Shown here: positions 16,814-25,625 of the stretch, in pieces | Layout of the letters: every line of letters starts with the position of its first letter | How positions within the stretch are numbered: the first letter of the stretch is position 1 | Origin: Planctomycetales bacterium | GTDB taxonomy: Bacteria > Planctomycetota > Planctomycetia > Planctomycetales > Planctomycetaceae | NCBI GenBank assembly: GCA_026400835.1 | Contig: JAPLOA010000087.1 | Location: forward strand, 186,001 to 250,000 | Direction of reading: 5' to 3' | DNA length: 64,000 bases | The notes under the pieces: generated by a model | Seen by the model: only the letters and a program-made list of their open reading frames with translations | Database searches by the model: none | Told to the model about the DNA's origin: nothing | Position numbers and translations under genes: made by a program

Positions 16814-17929
16814 TCAGCGAAGCAGACCGGCAAGCATCGTAATGACGACGATGATGGCGACTACGAACAGGATCGGCAAAATTTGCTTTGGCCAGGCAGA
16901 ACCTGCCGATTGAGTCGTCGCGGGAGAAGCAGGCTCTCCCAACGCAGTCGATTCAAATAGTTCAACCACAATCGAACGCTTTGAGGTCGTGGTGGATTTC
17001 CGTTGATCAACAAGCGGCATCGAATCGTCTTCGGTACCAATCAGAATTTCTCCCAGTCGCCCCTGAAATTCGCGAGCGCTTACAGGCCGCAGCGCAGGGT
17101 TCGACGACGTGACTCTGACCAACAGACGTTCCAGCGCGACCTTGGTGGAGACTTTGCCGGACTCCGTGATTTCCGAGGTGTCCGTAACAGCCTGCAGAAG
17201 TCGACTCAGAATGGCCGCAAGACTACTCAAATCCCGCTCTACCTCAACTCGTGATGCCAGCGCGCTGATGGTTATCAGAGCCGGGCCATCAGATGATGCG
17301 TTTGCTGTTGCCGCCGCATTCATCCACCGGGCGACGCCAAAGTCGACAACAATGGCCTGCATGTTGTCCGACAGCAGCACAGTGTCCAAAGTCAGTCCGC
17401 CATGTGCCAACCCAAGGTTGTGCGATTGCTGCAGAGCAGAACAGACCTGCCATCCGATTTCGATTACGTCTTCGGCGGAGAAAGTTCTCTCATGCTCCAG
17501 TTGTTCGCCGAGCGATTCGAATTCACAATCTTCGGTCCAAAGAAAGAGTTGTCCGTCAGATTCGCCGCTGCCCAGAAACTTCACAATCGACTGATGCATC
17601 AGCATCGATAACATCGCTCGATCTGTTTTGAGTGCGCGACGAAATTCAGGACGCTGCGACATGTCGGAAGAAAATACGGTCAGGCGAACCGGCTTGTTCT
17701 GTGCTCGATCAACGGCGTGAAAAATCTGTCGAGCATCCCTGGGAGGACACTCCTGAGTGATTTCAAAATCATGGAGTTCAACGTCGGGCACCTGGTCGCC
17801 TCGAATCACAAAATCGAACCTGCCGTTTTCCAAAGCCCCGTATTTTGTCTCATCACAACCCCAACCGCCAGTGAGCGACCGGGGGTTTGAGTGTTGTAAT
17901 ACGTACTGAAAATCCCGTCGCTGACGCAT
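16814..17929 (-). CDS. Tail-anchored protein-kinase-like protein, probably a pseudokinase
   Basis: About 371 residues. The middle has the fold pattern of Hanks-type Ser/Thr kinases: the beta3-like PVRLTVFSSD, a helix around HQSIVKFLGSGE, the hinge-like LFLWTED, the catalytic-loop position AHGGLTLDTVLLS and VVDFGVARW. In active kinases these would have an invariant Lys in beta3, HRD and an Asn; here the Lys position is Thr, HRD is HGG and Asn is Thr. Only DFG is kept. A single membrane helix at the extreme C-terminus (ILPILFVVAIIVVITMLAGLL) anchors it with the kinase-like part in the cytoplasm. The start is unsure: ATG 17929 (chosen), TTG 17950 or TTG 17833 are possible. A signalling or scaffold role is inference. 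Confidence 0.72.
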   Translation of the reverse strand: MRQRRDFQYVLQHSNPRSLTGGWGCDETKYGALENGRFDFVIRGDQVPDVELHDFEITQECPPRDARQIFHAVDRAQNKPVRLTVFSSDMSQRPEFRRALKTDRAMLSMLMHQSIVKFLGSGESDGQLFLWTEDCEFESLGEQLEHERTFSAEDVIEIGWQVCSALQQSHNLGLAHGGLTLDTVLLSDNMQAIVVDFGVARWMNAAATANASSDGPALITISALASRVEVERDLSSLAAILSRLLQAVTDTSEITESGKVSTKVALERLLVRVTSSNPALRPVSAREFQGRLGEILIGTEDDSMPLVDQRKSTTTSKRSIVVELFESTALGEPASPATTQSAGSAWPKQILPILFVVAIIVVITMLAGLLR

Positions 17930-17964
17930 CGATGTTAAGATTTGCGTCAACCTGCAACACTCAA
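17887..17964. promoter_or_regulatory. Inverted repeat TTGAGTGTTG / CAACACTCAA at the kinase-like gene start
   Basis: Perfect 10-base arms at 17887-17896 and 17955-17964, 58 bases apart, straddling the proposed start of the pseudokinase gene. They could be an operator pair or a hairpin in the leader. If so, the true start codon may lie downstream (TTG 17833). Function is inference. Confidence 0.35.
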
Positions 17965-17968
17965 TTGC

Positions 17969-18028
17969 TTAACGGCAAGCTGCAGACGACGGTGATTCCC
18001 TGCAACTACGCCTGTGGTTTGCCGTTAA
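17969..18028. promoter_or_regulatory. Inverted repeat TTAACGGCAA / TTGCCGTTAA in a divergent intergenic region
   Basis: Perfect 10-base arms at 17969-17978 and 18019-18028, 40 bases apart, between the divergent pseudokinase and DUF1501 genes. It lies directly after the other inverted repeat. The about 340 bases that follow, up to 18369, show no further gene; the ribosome-binding GGAG of the DUF1501 gene is at 18357-18360. Confidence 0.35.
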
Positions 18029-18369
18029 ACAAATCTCTGGTAAACACGAGAAAGCTAAGCCACTCGGGGATTTTTCCAATTCCGGGCACGGGACTCAACT
18101 GAATCCTTGAGGATATACGCCGTGTCGGCTCGAATGAATCCGGTTGGGCGGGAAAGGGTGACAATTCCCCCGGAGGATGAAACTGATCAAAACGACTCCG
18201 CCGGGAAATCCGACTCGAAGTCGATCAGTTTTTAGTGTTCGCCCTTCGCATAAGTTTCGCTCAGAACTTACACTCACCTGGCTCGACTCGCCCCAAATCC
18301 CCACCTGTATTGTTTCACCCTGCCCGGTGTTCCTCGATCTTCGGCCATACTGCGACGGAGAATTCAGCG

Positions 18370-19782
18370 ATGCAAAATCCCACGTCCGCAAATCCGCATC
18401 ACACTCGCCGGCATTTGCTCCGTACAGGAACGGCTGGAGTGTTGGGAATGTCGCTACCACAAATTCTGGCGACTGAATCCCAGCTTGCCACTGCCAGCGC
18501 GGCGGCGAAGCGAGTGATCGTGATCTATGAACAAGGTGGGTTGTCACATCTTGATACATGGGATCCCAAACCCGAAGCAGTCCTCGAACACCGCAGTCCG
18601 TTCGCTGCGATTTCAACCACGGTGCCCGGGATGCAATTCACGAGCCTGCTGTCGCGGACCGCAAAGATTGCTCACAAACTGGCCGTAGTGCGTTCCATGC
18701 ATCACAACAAAGCCGGAGCCGACGCGCATCCCAATGGGACTCAATACGCGCTCTCCGGTGCTCATCCATCAAATGCTGTGGAAATGCCCGACATGGGCTG
18801 CGTCGTGACAAAGTTACTGGGTCGAACTAACCCGTCGCTGCCGCCGTATGTCATGATCCCGGGCAATCATGAGCAGGCCGCTGAAACACGGACAGGCTTT
18901 CTGCCTCGTTCGTTGTCTGTGTTCAAAACTGGCGGGCGAGATTTGTCCGATCCGAAATGGGAAGTCGCCGACCTGCTGGCGCGCTCCGACAATCAGGGCT
19001 CACGATTATCCGGGCGACACCAATTGCTTTCGAATCTGGACCACAGATTTTCGAACGAGGCTGATCGAACCTCTTTGCATGGAATGGATCAGTTTTATGA
19101 GCAGGCTTTCAATAGCCTGACCAGTCGCGAAGTCTCCGCAGCTTTCGATCTGAATCAGGAGCCTGAGCAAACTCGAGAACAATACGGTCGCGGTCACCGC
19201 GGTTCGTGCTATCTGCTGGGACGACGACTGCTGGAAGCGGGAGTCAGATTCGTTACCGTCGACGTACGCTGGCCGTTGACTCCGGAAACTCCGGGCGGTT
19301 TTAATCTGAACTGGGACCATCACGATCTGATCTACACATCGGCCTCTTGTGGGACCGTGCGAGACAAAGCCGGTGGCGAAGGCCGCTATGGAATCGGGCA
19401 CTGGGTGATGATGGGAAGCACCGATCAGGCCTTTGCCGCACTCGTGACGGATCTGGATGAACGAGGTCTGCTGGATGAGACTCTGGTGTGTTTCGTTACT
19501 GAGTTTGGCCGAACACCACGACTTAACAAGTTCGCCGGACGCGATCACTGGACCAACGCCTACTCCATTGCCTTCGCCGGAGCCGGTGTTCCCGGAGGAC
19601 AGGTGATTGGCGAATCAGACCGCGACGGCGGCTATGTGATTTCGCAGGCTTACACTCCGGAAGATTATGCCACGACTATTTACGAGAAGCTCGGCATCGA
19701 CCGTTCGAAGCCACTCTACACCTCCGCCAACCGCCCGGTTTATTTTGGACATCTGGGACATCCGATGAAGGAGTTGTTCTGA
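18370..19782 (+). CDS. DUF1501 protein with Tat signal
   Basis: About 470 residues. A twin-arginine signal (TRRHLLRTGTAGVLGMSL) is followed by the DUF1501 body, an alkaline-phosphatase/sulfatase-like family very common in planctomycetes. Features: VIVIYEQGGLSHLDTWDPKP, the VVRSMHHNKAGADAHPNGT region, WDHHD, and the C-terminal VTEFGRTPRLN ... GRDHW, whose Asp/His/Glu are likely metal ligands. The substrate is unknown. The start at 18370 is favoured by GGAG nine bases upstream and by the Tat signal. Convergent with the second DUF1501 gene; a palindromic repeat lies between. Confidence 0.88.
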   Translation: MQNPTSANPHHTRRHLLRTGTAGVLGMSLPQILATESQLATASAAAKRVIVIYEQGGLSHLDTWDPKPEAVLEHRSPFAAISTTVPGMQFTSLLSRTAKIAHKLAVVRSMHHNKAGADAHPNGTQYALSGAHPSNAVEMPDMGCVVTKLLGRTNPSLPPYVMIPGNHEQAAETRTGFLPRSLSVFKTGGRDLSDPKWEVADLLARSDNQGSRLSGRHQLLSNLDHRFSNEADRTSLHGMDQFYEQAFNSLTSREVSAAFDLNQEPEQTREQYGRGHRGSCYLLGRRLLEAGVRFVTVDVRWPLTPETPGGFNLNWDHHDLIYTSASCGTVRDKAGGEGRYGIGHWVMMGSTDQAFAALVTDLDERGLLDETLVCFVTEFGRTPRLNKFAGRDHWTNAYSIAFAGAGVPGGQVIGESDRDGGYVISQAYTPEDYATTIYEKLGIDRSKPLYTSANRPVYFGHLGHPMKELF

Positions 19783-19920
19783 GCCGTCATGACTGCGGAG
19801 ATTTCGGTGAACATCCTCTGTTGACAATAGCGGCCCCACCGAAAGCATCCTCGCTTCCGCGTTTCAGAGTTGCTGTGTTCAGGACTGCCAGAGGCCAATG
19901 AGCTGAAAACCACGGTATCC

Positions 19921-20006
19921 TCACAACCCGACGCATCAGCGAGGGATTTACTGAGACACTTCTAAAACGCTACAACTCGATCCCTCACTTACGTTTCGGG
20001 TTGTGA
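19921..20006. repeat. Dispersed palindromic repeat, family A, copy 1
   Basis: Arms of 27 bases at 19921-19947 and 19980-20006 pair at 22 of 27 positions, with core words CCCGACGC...AGCGAGGGAT and ATCCCTCAC...TTTCGGG. The same element recurs at 42477-42548. It lies between the ends of two convergent DUF1501 genes, where its transcript would form a long hairpin. No T-run follows. The remaining intergenic DNA (19783-20128) shows no gene. Confidence 0.8.
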
Positions 20007-20128
20007 TGGCCGCAAAATCGCAACTTCAAAACTTGCTTGTGAGGTTTCCGGAACACCAGTTAATCCCAAGGTCGCTGTCCCGGCACTGCACCAGTGAAAT
20101 CCACATGCTTTGAACACGCCAAATTCTC

Positions 20129-21409
20129 TCAGCTCAGCAATTCCGGAATCTCTTTTCCGCCGTCAACGATCTTGAGTGGTCGCCCCTGAGGACTCATGTT
20201 CTCATGGTCGGCATTGACTCCCAGTGCTTTGCAGACCGTTCGCATCAGGTCCGGCACGGTAACAGGTTTCTCTGCTATCTCGTTCCCGTCTTTCGTGGTT
20301 GATCCGTAAACCTGACCGCCGCGAATTCCGCCACCGGCCATCATCATGCTGAAAGCTTTGGGAAAGTGATCGCGACCTTCGCGAGGATTGATCTTCGGCG
20401 TACGTCCAAATTCTCCCATCCAGACCACGACGGTTTTCTCCAGCAGTCCTCGGTCTTTCAAATCCTTCAACAGCGTGGCTGTGGCAGGATCGACTTCTGC
20501 GGCATTCTTCGCACAGTCTTCGAAGTTGTTCTGATGAGTATCCCAGTTGCCGGATCGCACTTCGACGAACGAGACTCCTCGTTCGACAAGTCGACGTGCC
20601 AGCAGACATCCTCGACCAAAGTTCGAATTCCCGTACTGAGTCTGCAACGACTGTGACTCCCCGGAAATATCGAACGTGTCAATCTCCGGCGTCAGCACCA
20701 GCCGCGATGTTTTGCCATAAAGTGAATCATGAGTCGCTGCCAACTGAGCCGATCCATGCTCCGCAAACTGGCCGGTCAGCTTCGACATTAACTCGGTGCG
20801 GCGATCAAACCGTTCTCGTGAAACCGGCAGGGCAACGTTCTCCGGCAATTGACCAGGACGCGCGACCACGAACGGTTCGTAATCCATGCCCAGAAATCCG
20901 GCTCCCTGAGTTGCCCCGACGGAAACAAACGATGGCAGTTCTGAAGAGGCATCGCCTAATTGTTGAGCGATGTTCGAGCCAAAAGAAGGGTGCTTCACGC
21001 TGCCTGCCGGAACATACCCCGTGTGAACCTGATACGTTGCTCGTGGGTGACTGCCTTCTTTGTTGGTCATGGAACGAACGATGGCGATATCAGACATCTG
21101 CTTCGCCACGAGCGGAAAATTGTCGGCAATCCGAATGCCCGGGACGCTTGTCGCAATCGCTTCCGTCGGACCACCATTCTCGTGTCCAGCCTTGGGATCG
21201 AGCGTTTCGAACTGGCTGGGACCTCCCTGCATCCAGAGCAGGATCATCGATTTGCCCTGTTTTTGCAGTTCCCGCGACTGCTCCGCCATCAAGCTCCGCA
21301 GACCAAATGCTCCTGTCATCGCCGCAGCAGCCGAGGCTGTCTTAAGGAACCTGCGGCGAAGGAACCGACCACCGACAGACACAATCGAGTCGACAGGGAA
21401 TGCGTTCAT
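20129..21409 (-). CDS. DUF1501 protein with Tat signal (partner of the DUF1549/DUF1553 gene)
   Basis: About 426 residues. A classic Tat signal (RRRFLKTASAAAAMTGAFG) precedes the DUF1501 body: MILLWMQGGPSQFETLDPK, IVRSMTNKEGSHPRATYQ, FVEVRSGNWDTHQNN, and WMGEFGRTPKINPREGRDHFP with likely metal-binding Asp, His and Glu. Exported; substrate unknown. It follows a DUF1549/DUF1553 gene on the same strand, the standard planctomycete pairing, suggesting the two products act together, but 333 bases and a palindrome separate them here. The ATG at 21409 is chosen over 21424. Confidence 0.88.
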   Translation of the reverse strand: MNAFPVDSIVSVGGRFLRRRFLKTASAAAAMTGAFGLRSLMAEQSRELQKQGKSMILLWMQGGPSQFETLDPKAGHENGGPTEAIATSVPGIRIADNFPLVAKQMSDIAIVRSMTNKEGSHPRATYQVHTGYVPAGSVKHPSFGSNIAQQLGDASSELPSFVSVGATQGAGFLGMDYEPFVVARPGQLPENVALPVSRERFDRRTELMSKLTGQFAEHGSAQLAATHDSLYGKTSRLVLTPEIDTFDISGESQSLQTQYGNSNFGRGCLLARRLVERGVSFVEVRSGNWDTHQNNFEDCAKNAAEVDPATATLLKDLKDRGLLEKTVVVWMGEFGRTPKINPREGRDHFPKAFSMMMAGGGIRGGQVYGSTTKDGNEIAEKPVTVPDLMRTVCKALGVNADHENMSPQGRPLKIVDGGKEIPELLS

Positions 21410-21538
21410 AACTTGTCTCACCAAAAAGAGTTCGTTTGCGTTTCAGGGTTGGTTTGTGCAGAATCGAGTAGAGAGATCGGGTATTGAGCCGGAAACACAC
21501 CTTTAAGCCTCGATCAGCACATTCTCTTTAACGAAAAA

Positions 21539-21632
21539 AGGGTGCAAAAGGGACGGGACTGAACGACCTTTGCCACCGAAGCCTGCAAACACGGCAGCTT
21601 GGGTTCGTTCAGCCCCTTCCCATTCGCACCCT
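21539..21632. repeat. Palindromic element, family B, between DUF1549/1553 and DUF1501 genes
   Basis: Arms of 30 bases at 21539-21568 and 21603-21632 pair at 25 of 30 positions (AGGGTGCAAAAGGGACGGGA against TCCCATTCGCACCCT and neighbours), with a 34-base spacer. It would form a long hairpin in the transcript joining the two genes. The rest of 21410-21742 shows no gene. Confidence 0.75.
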
Positions 21633-21742
21633 GATTACTGCAGCTATATTCTGACCTGCAGATCGTGAGCAAAGACAAGTTGGCTGCTGAACACCGAGAA
21701 TGCCGAATTGTGTCGCACAATCTTTTGATTTTTTCCTAAGGG

Positions 21743-23542
21743 TTAGCGACGCGTAAAAAACTCAGGCGAATTCAAGAGAGCCCACAGCAGGTCTTCGAGT
21801 CCTTCTCGGAGGCTCGGACTCGTTTTCAGATGCTCCATCGCGATTTTTAACTCGCCATCCGCGGGCTCCCTCCCGAGTGAAGAAAGATACAGTTCGCTGA
21901 CAATATCCTCCTCAGCCAGAACACTCGTAGAGATTCGAGTGATCAGGTTTGAATTGTCCGGGGTCGCGATTATTCGGGTCAGCAGCGTCGAATTCATCAT
22001 GAACAAGGCTTCCGGGATTGACCCTGTCAACTCATCCCGCGGAGTCGAGGGATCGAAGCCGAATATTCTTGAGAACTCTTCACGGCCTGCATCCATCCTC
22101 TGCATCTCATAAGGCGATCGTCGCCCTTCTGAGGGCCGCAATGGCAGTGAAGTGACCCCCAGCGTCTGGCATAGCGAAGCATAGATCTGATCCGAACGCA
22201 GACGAATTGGTTCGCACTTCGCGAATCCCTCGGCGGTGTTATTCGGGGCTCGTTGATACATGCGAGTCGCCGCGATGGTGCGGATCAACCATTTCAGATC
22301 ATAGTTGTTGGCAACAAACGCATCGCTCAACAGTTTCAGAGTTTCCTCGTTGACGCATTCACGATCCGGGCCAATATCATCGATCGGCTGATAGAACGCC
22401 GTTGCAGTCATCTCGAACCAAATGCGATTGATAATTGCACGAGCAAACCAGGGATTGTCTTTGCTGGTGATCAATTCTGAAACAAGTTCGCGACGATCGG
22501 CATCGGATAGTCCGGAAGCAATGTCTTTCGTCGACAGGAAGAATCCCGGATCGATCCTTGTGCCTTCCGAACCCGGATCGGCCAGATCGGGCATGTAATG
22601 TTCGATGGCTCCCTGACCTGGTCGTTCGGGCGGCTGAGCCGTCATGATTTCTTCGATGGAAAGCTTGCCATCTGCATTCTTGTCGACGAATCCTTTGGCC
22701 TGGCCAGTGAAGAGGCGCGCCAGTGGAGTGTTTTTGGATTCCTGCTCTGAGATAATTTTATCGCCGTCGCGATCAGCTCGCGTCAACAGAAACTGTGAGG
22801 CTGCCGGATTGCGATTGCGACTGGTGTTCACGGACGTGATCTCATAGTCGAACATGTTGTCGGAACCTCGCTCACGCTGGACGCTGACGCGAGGGAAGAA
22901 CGCGGTGAATTCATGAAACTGATTGCGTTTCCAACTGTCCCAGGGATGATCGTGGCAGTTCGCGCATTGAATCTGCACTCCCAGAAACAATCGGGAGGCT
23001 TCAGCGGCCACTTCTTCCGCGACACCTTCATGAGCAAAGATCAATGCCGTCGCGCCGTTGTTGTTGACCGGGCCACTGGCTGTCAGCAGCGACGTTGTAA
23101 TTTCATCCCAACCCTGACCTTCATTCAACTGACTGGTCATCCAGTCGCCGAACGCCGGCCGCACGATCCCGGCACGCATATTCGTCGCGCGGCGGAAGAT
23201 GGCATCGCGCCAATAACGCGACCAGTTTTCACCATACTCCGAGGACTTCAGGAGTTCGTCAACAAGTTCCGTTCGGCGTGATTCGGAGGGATTGAGCCCG
23301 AACGCTGTGATCTCACCAGGAGTCGCCGGACGTCCGGCGATGTCGAACATCACGCGACGCAGAAAAGTCGAATCATCCGTGAGGGGAGCAGCCGAATCGA
23401 CCGACTCTCCAAACAGACTACGATCAATGGCAGTGGCGACAGAGGCGGAATCCTGCGGTTCAGAAGCACCAACGAATGATGCCGCAAAAGCAACGATCAG
23501 ACCTGCAAGAACTCCGGGAGTGCTGACTCGAAAAGACATCAT
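21743..23542 (-). CDS. DUF1549/DUF1553 protein with EF-hand pair
   Basis: 599 residues. A signal peptide (LAGLIVAFAASFVGASE) is followed by a DUF1549 region with FLRRVMFDIAGRPATPGE and the CANCHDHPWD motif, which looks like a heme c attachment site, then two EF-hand loops, DRDGDKIISEQE and DKNADGKLSIEE, both with the expected acidic ligands. The C-terminal half is DUF1553 (WFARAIINRIWFEM, FVANNYDLKWLIRTIA, LYLSSLGREPADGEL). The family is abundant in planctomycetes and usually sits beside DUF1501, as here; its biochemical role is unknown. The EF-hands suggest calcium-dependent stability. Confidence 0.88.
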   Translation of the reverse strand: MMSFRVSTPGVLAGLIVAFAASFVGASEPQDSASVATAIDRSLFGESVDSAAPLTDDSTFLRRVMFDIAGRPATPGEITAFGLNPSESRRTELVDELLKSSEYGENWSRYWRDAIFRRATNMRAGIVRPAFGDWMTSQLNEGQGWDEITTSLLTASGPVNNNGATALIFAHEGVAEEVAAEASRLFLGVQIQCANCHDHPWDSWKRNQFHEFTAFFPRVSVQRERGSDNMFDYEITSVNTSRNRNPAASQFLLTRADRDGDKIISEQESKNTPLARLFTGQAKGFVDKNADGKLSIEEIMTAQPPERPGQGAIEHYMPDLADPGSEGTRIDPGFFLSTKDIASGLSDADRRELVSELITSKDNPWFARAIINRIWFEMTATAFYQPIDDIGPDRECVNEETLKLLSDAFVANNYDLKWLIRTIAATRMYQRAPNNTAEGFAKCEPIRLRSDQIYASLCQTLGVTSLPLRPSEGRRSPYEMQRMDAGREEFSRIFGFDPSTPRDELTGSIPEALFMMNSTLLTRIIATPDNSNLITRISTSVLAEEDIVSELYLSSLGREPADGELKIAMEHLKTSPSLREGLEDLLWALLNSPEFFTRR

Positions 23543-23723
23543 TTGACTCCGAAATGGTAGTTTCTAAACAGATTCAAATGGGAACAAAACCAGCCTGCCA
23601 TGAAACAAGCAGTGCCTCTGCACGTTCAACCTCGGTCGAACGTGCGAAGAGTCGATGATTTCTGAAGATTTTCTCAGCAGACTGGTCGTTTCGATGATGA
23701 ATCTGCAGTTCCCGCGACCATAG

Positions 23724-25277
23724 TCAGAAAATCGGCCCCGGCATCCACGGGCAAAACTCTTCGTCACCGATGCCTTGTTGTTCACTCAGAGTTTTCTGTC
23801 CACTGGCCGTGGCAATGATGCTCTCAAAGATTTCTCGTCCCACTGATTCGACACTGGCCCCTTCCAGGATCGAACCGGCGTTGATGTCCATGTCATCTCG
23901 CATGCGGTTGTACATCACGGAGTTCGTGGCCACCTTGATCGTCGGAGCCGGCTTGCATCCAAAGCAGCTTCCGCGACCTGTGGTAAAGACAACGACCTGG
24001 CAGCCGCCGGCGACAAGTCCGGTCACAGAGATCGGGTCGTAACCCGGCGTATCCATGAACGTGAAGCCGCGCTCGGTAATTGGTTCGGCAAACCGATAAA
24101 CGGCTTGCAAAGGAGCAGTCCCGCCCTTGGCGACAGCTCCGAGTGATTTTTCGATGATGGTCGTCAGTCCGCCCTGCTTGTTGCCATAGGAAGGGTTGTT
24201 GTCGATCGAGGCGTTATTCTTGCGAGCGTACTCTTCCCACCAGTGAATTCGTTCCAGCAGCTTGTCGGCGACCTGACGATTCACGGACCGACGCAGCAAC
24301 AACTGTTCGGCTCCGTAGACTTCCGGAGTCTCCGCCAAAACAGACCCCCCGCCATGTGCGACGAGCAGATCGCTGGCCACTCCCAACGCTGGATTCGCGG
24401 TGATGCCGCTGGCACCGTCGCTACCGCCGCATTGCAGACCAAGAATCAGCTCCGACAGCGGAATCGGTTCGCGCTTCACTGCGTTGGCATTGGCCAGCAG
24501 TTCGCGAAGCACACCGACAGCTCGATCAACTGTTTTGCGAACTCCGCCAACTTCCTGAATGTTGAGCACCATCGGTAACGAATCATCCGGCTCACGCCGC
24601 TTTGCTCCGCTAAGCTGAACCAGACCCTGAGTTTCCTGCAGATGTCCAGCCTGAGCCGTCTCGCAGCCCAGCCCAAGCACCAGGCAGGCCGCAATATTCG
24701 GATGCCGCGCGAAGCCGGCGAGTGTTCTGTTCAACAAGTGGTGATCTTCACCGTTGTAGGCGAACGCACAGCCGCTCTTATGAACGATCGGTATTACTCC
24801 GTCGATGTTCGGATAATTGCTCAGGTCAGACTTGGCGAGTTCCTGAGCCACGTATCTTGCCGTCGTCGCCGAACAATTCACGGTGCTGATCACGGCGATA
24901 TAATTCCTGGTTCCCGCGCGGCCGTCTTTGCGACGGTAGCCCATAAAGGTTCGCGGCTCTGCGGGTTTTGGAGGCGGTACAATCTCAGTGCAGAATTCGT
25001 AGCCAGCCTGCTCACGTTCAATGCAGACGTTCTGGACATGAATCCATTGTCCCACAGCGATCGGTGTCACAGCCGAACCAATCGGCTGGCCAAATTTTCG
25101 AATCGTCTGGCCTTTGGCGATCTGTTGAATCGCGACCTTGTGGTTCGCTGGAATTGCTTCGGCAATCGTAATGGACTGCCCATCCAGAGTTACGATCTCG
25201 TCGGCCTTTACGGCACGGCGAGTCACAGCAAGGTTGTCGGACGGATGCAGACGAAGCAGAGGTTCCAGATTTTCCAC
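23724..25277 (-). CDS. UxaA-family hexarate/altronate dehydratase
   Basis: 517 residues, the size of altronate dehydratase UxaA. The N-terminal about 100 residues are the SAF-type domain (LAVTRRAVKADEIV, IPANHKVAIQQIAKGQ), then the catalytic part begins GYRRKDGRAGTRNYIAVISTVNCSA. Later features are GLGCETAQ, GLQCGGSDGASGITANPALG, PGYDPISVTGL and GRGSCFGCKPAPTIKVATN. The reaction would remove water from altronate or a related aldarate (galactarate) in the cytoplasm; which one cannot be told from sequence. No other uronate genes are adjacent. Confidence 0.85.
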   Translation of the reverse strand: MENLEPLLRLHPSDNLAVTRRAVKADEIVTLDGQSITIAEAIPANHKVAIQQIAKGQTIRKFGQPIGSAVTPIAVGQWIHVQNVCIEREQAGYEFCTEIVPPPKPAEPRTFMGYRRKDGRAGTRNYIAVISTVNCSATTARYVAQELAKSDLSNYPNIDGVIPIVHKSGCAFAYNGEDHHLLNRTLAGFARHPNIAACLVLGLGCETAQAGHLQETQGLVQLSGAKRREPDDSLPMVLNIQEVGGVRKTVDRAVGVLRELLANANAVKREPIPLSELILGLQCGGSDGASGITANPALGVASDLLVAHGGGSVLAETPEVYGAEQLLLRRSVNRQVADKLLERIHWWEEYARKNNASIDNNPSYGNKQGGLTTIIEKSLGAVAKGGTAPLQAVYRFAEPITERGFTFMDTPGYDPISVTGLVAGGCQVVVFTTGRGSCFGCKPAPTIKVATNSVMYNRMRDDMDINAGSILEGASVESVGREIFESIIATASGQKTLSEQQGIGDEEFCPWMPGPIF

Positions 25278-25625
25278 GAGAATAAAGCCTGACTATTGAG
25301 AAGACTGGATTGAGGAAGTTCGAGATTTCTGGCGGGGGCTGTTTATGTTCGACCGCCGATATAAAGTGGGTTCCAACATCACGACTGTTCAAAGCCTCTT
25401 TTGTCTCCACATTCTGATCGGAAGCCGTTTTTTTGTCACGCGGAGTCCGTCAATGGGGCAGAAGGCTTCGCTTCATGCCAAAAACATGGGGCTGACGGCG
25501 AAAAACTCAGACAAATCGCTGCGTGCCGCGGATCTGATTGATCGACTTGTGATCTGGAAGTAGACTGTCGTCAGCAAGAACCGGTTTGCCTGAACGGTCC
25601 GGCGTCCAAAAATCTGGAGATTGAG
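25278..25625. other. Divergent intergenic region
   Basis: 348 bases between the UxaA-type gene and the coiled-coil membrane protein, which are transcribed away from each other, so both promoters must lie here. A GGAG (25616-25619) precedes the ATG at 25626. No clear operator or convincing extra gene is seen. Confidence 0.4.

Noticed and set aside
16801-16830. Hairpin at the end of the pseudokinase gene
   Set aside because: The stem has a bulge, overlaps the stop codon and is followed only by a weak T-run, so a terminator call is not secure.
18095-18616. Minus-strand 173-codon frame over the DUF1501 start
   Set aside because: It overlaps the strong ribosome-binding site and the Tat region of the opposite gene, and its translation is not protein-like.
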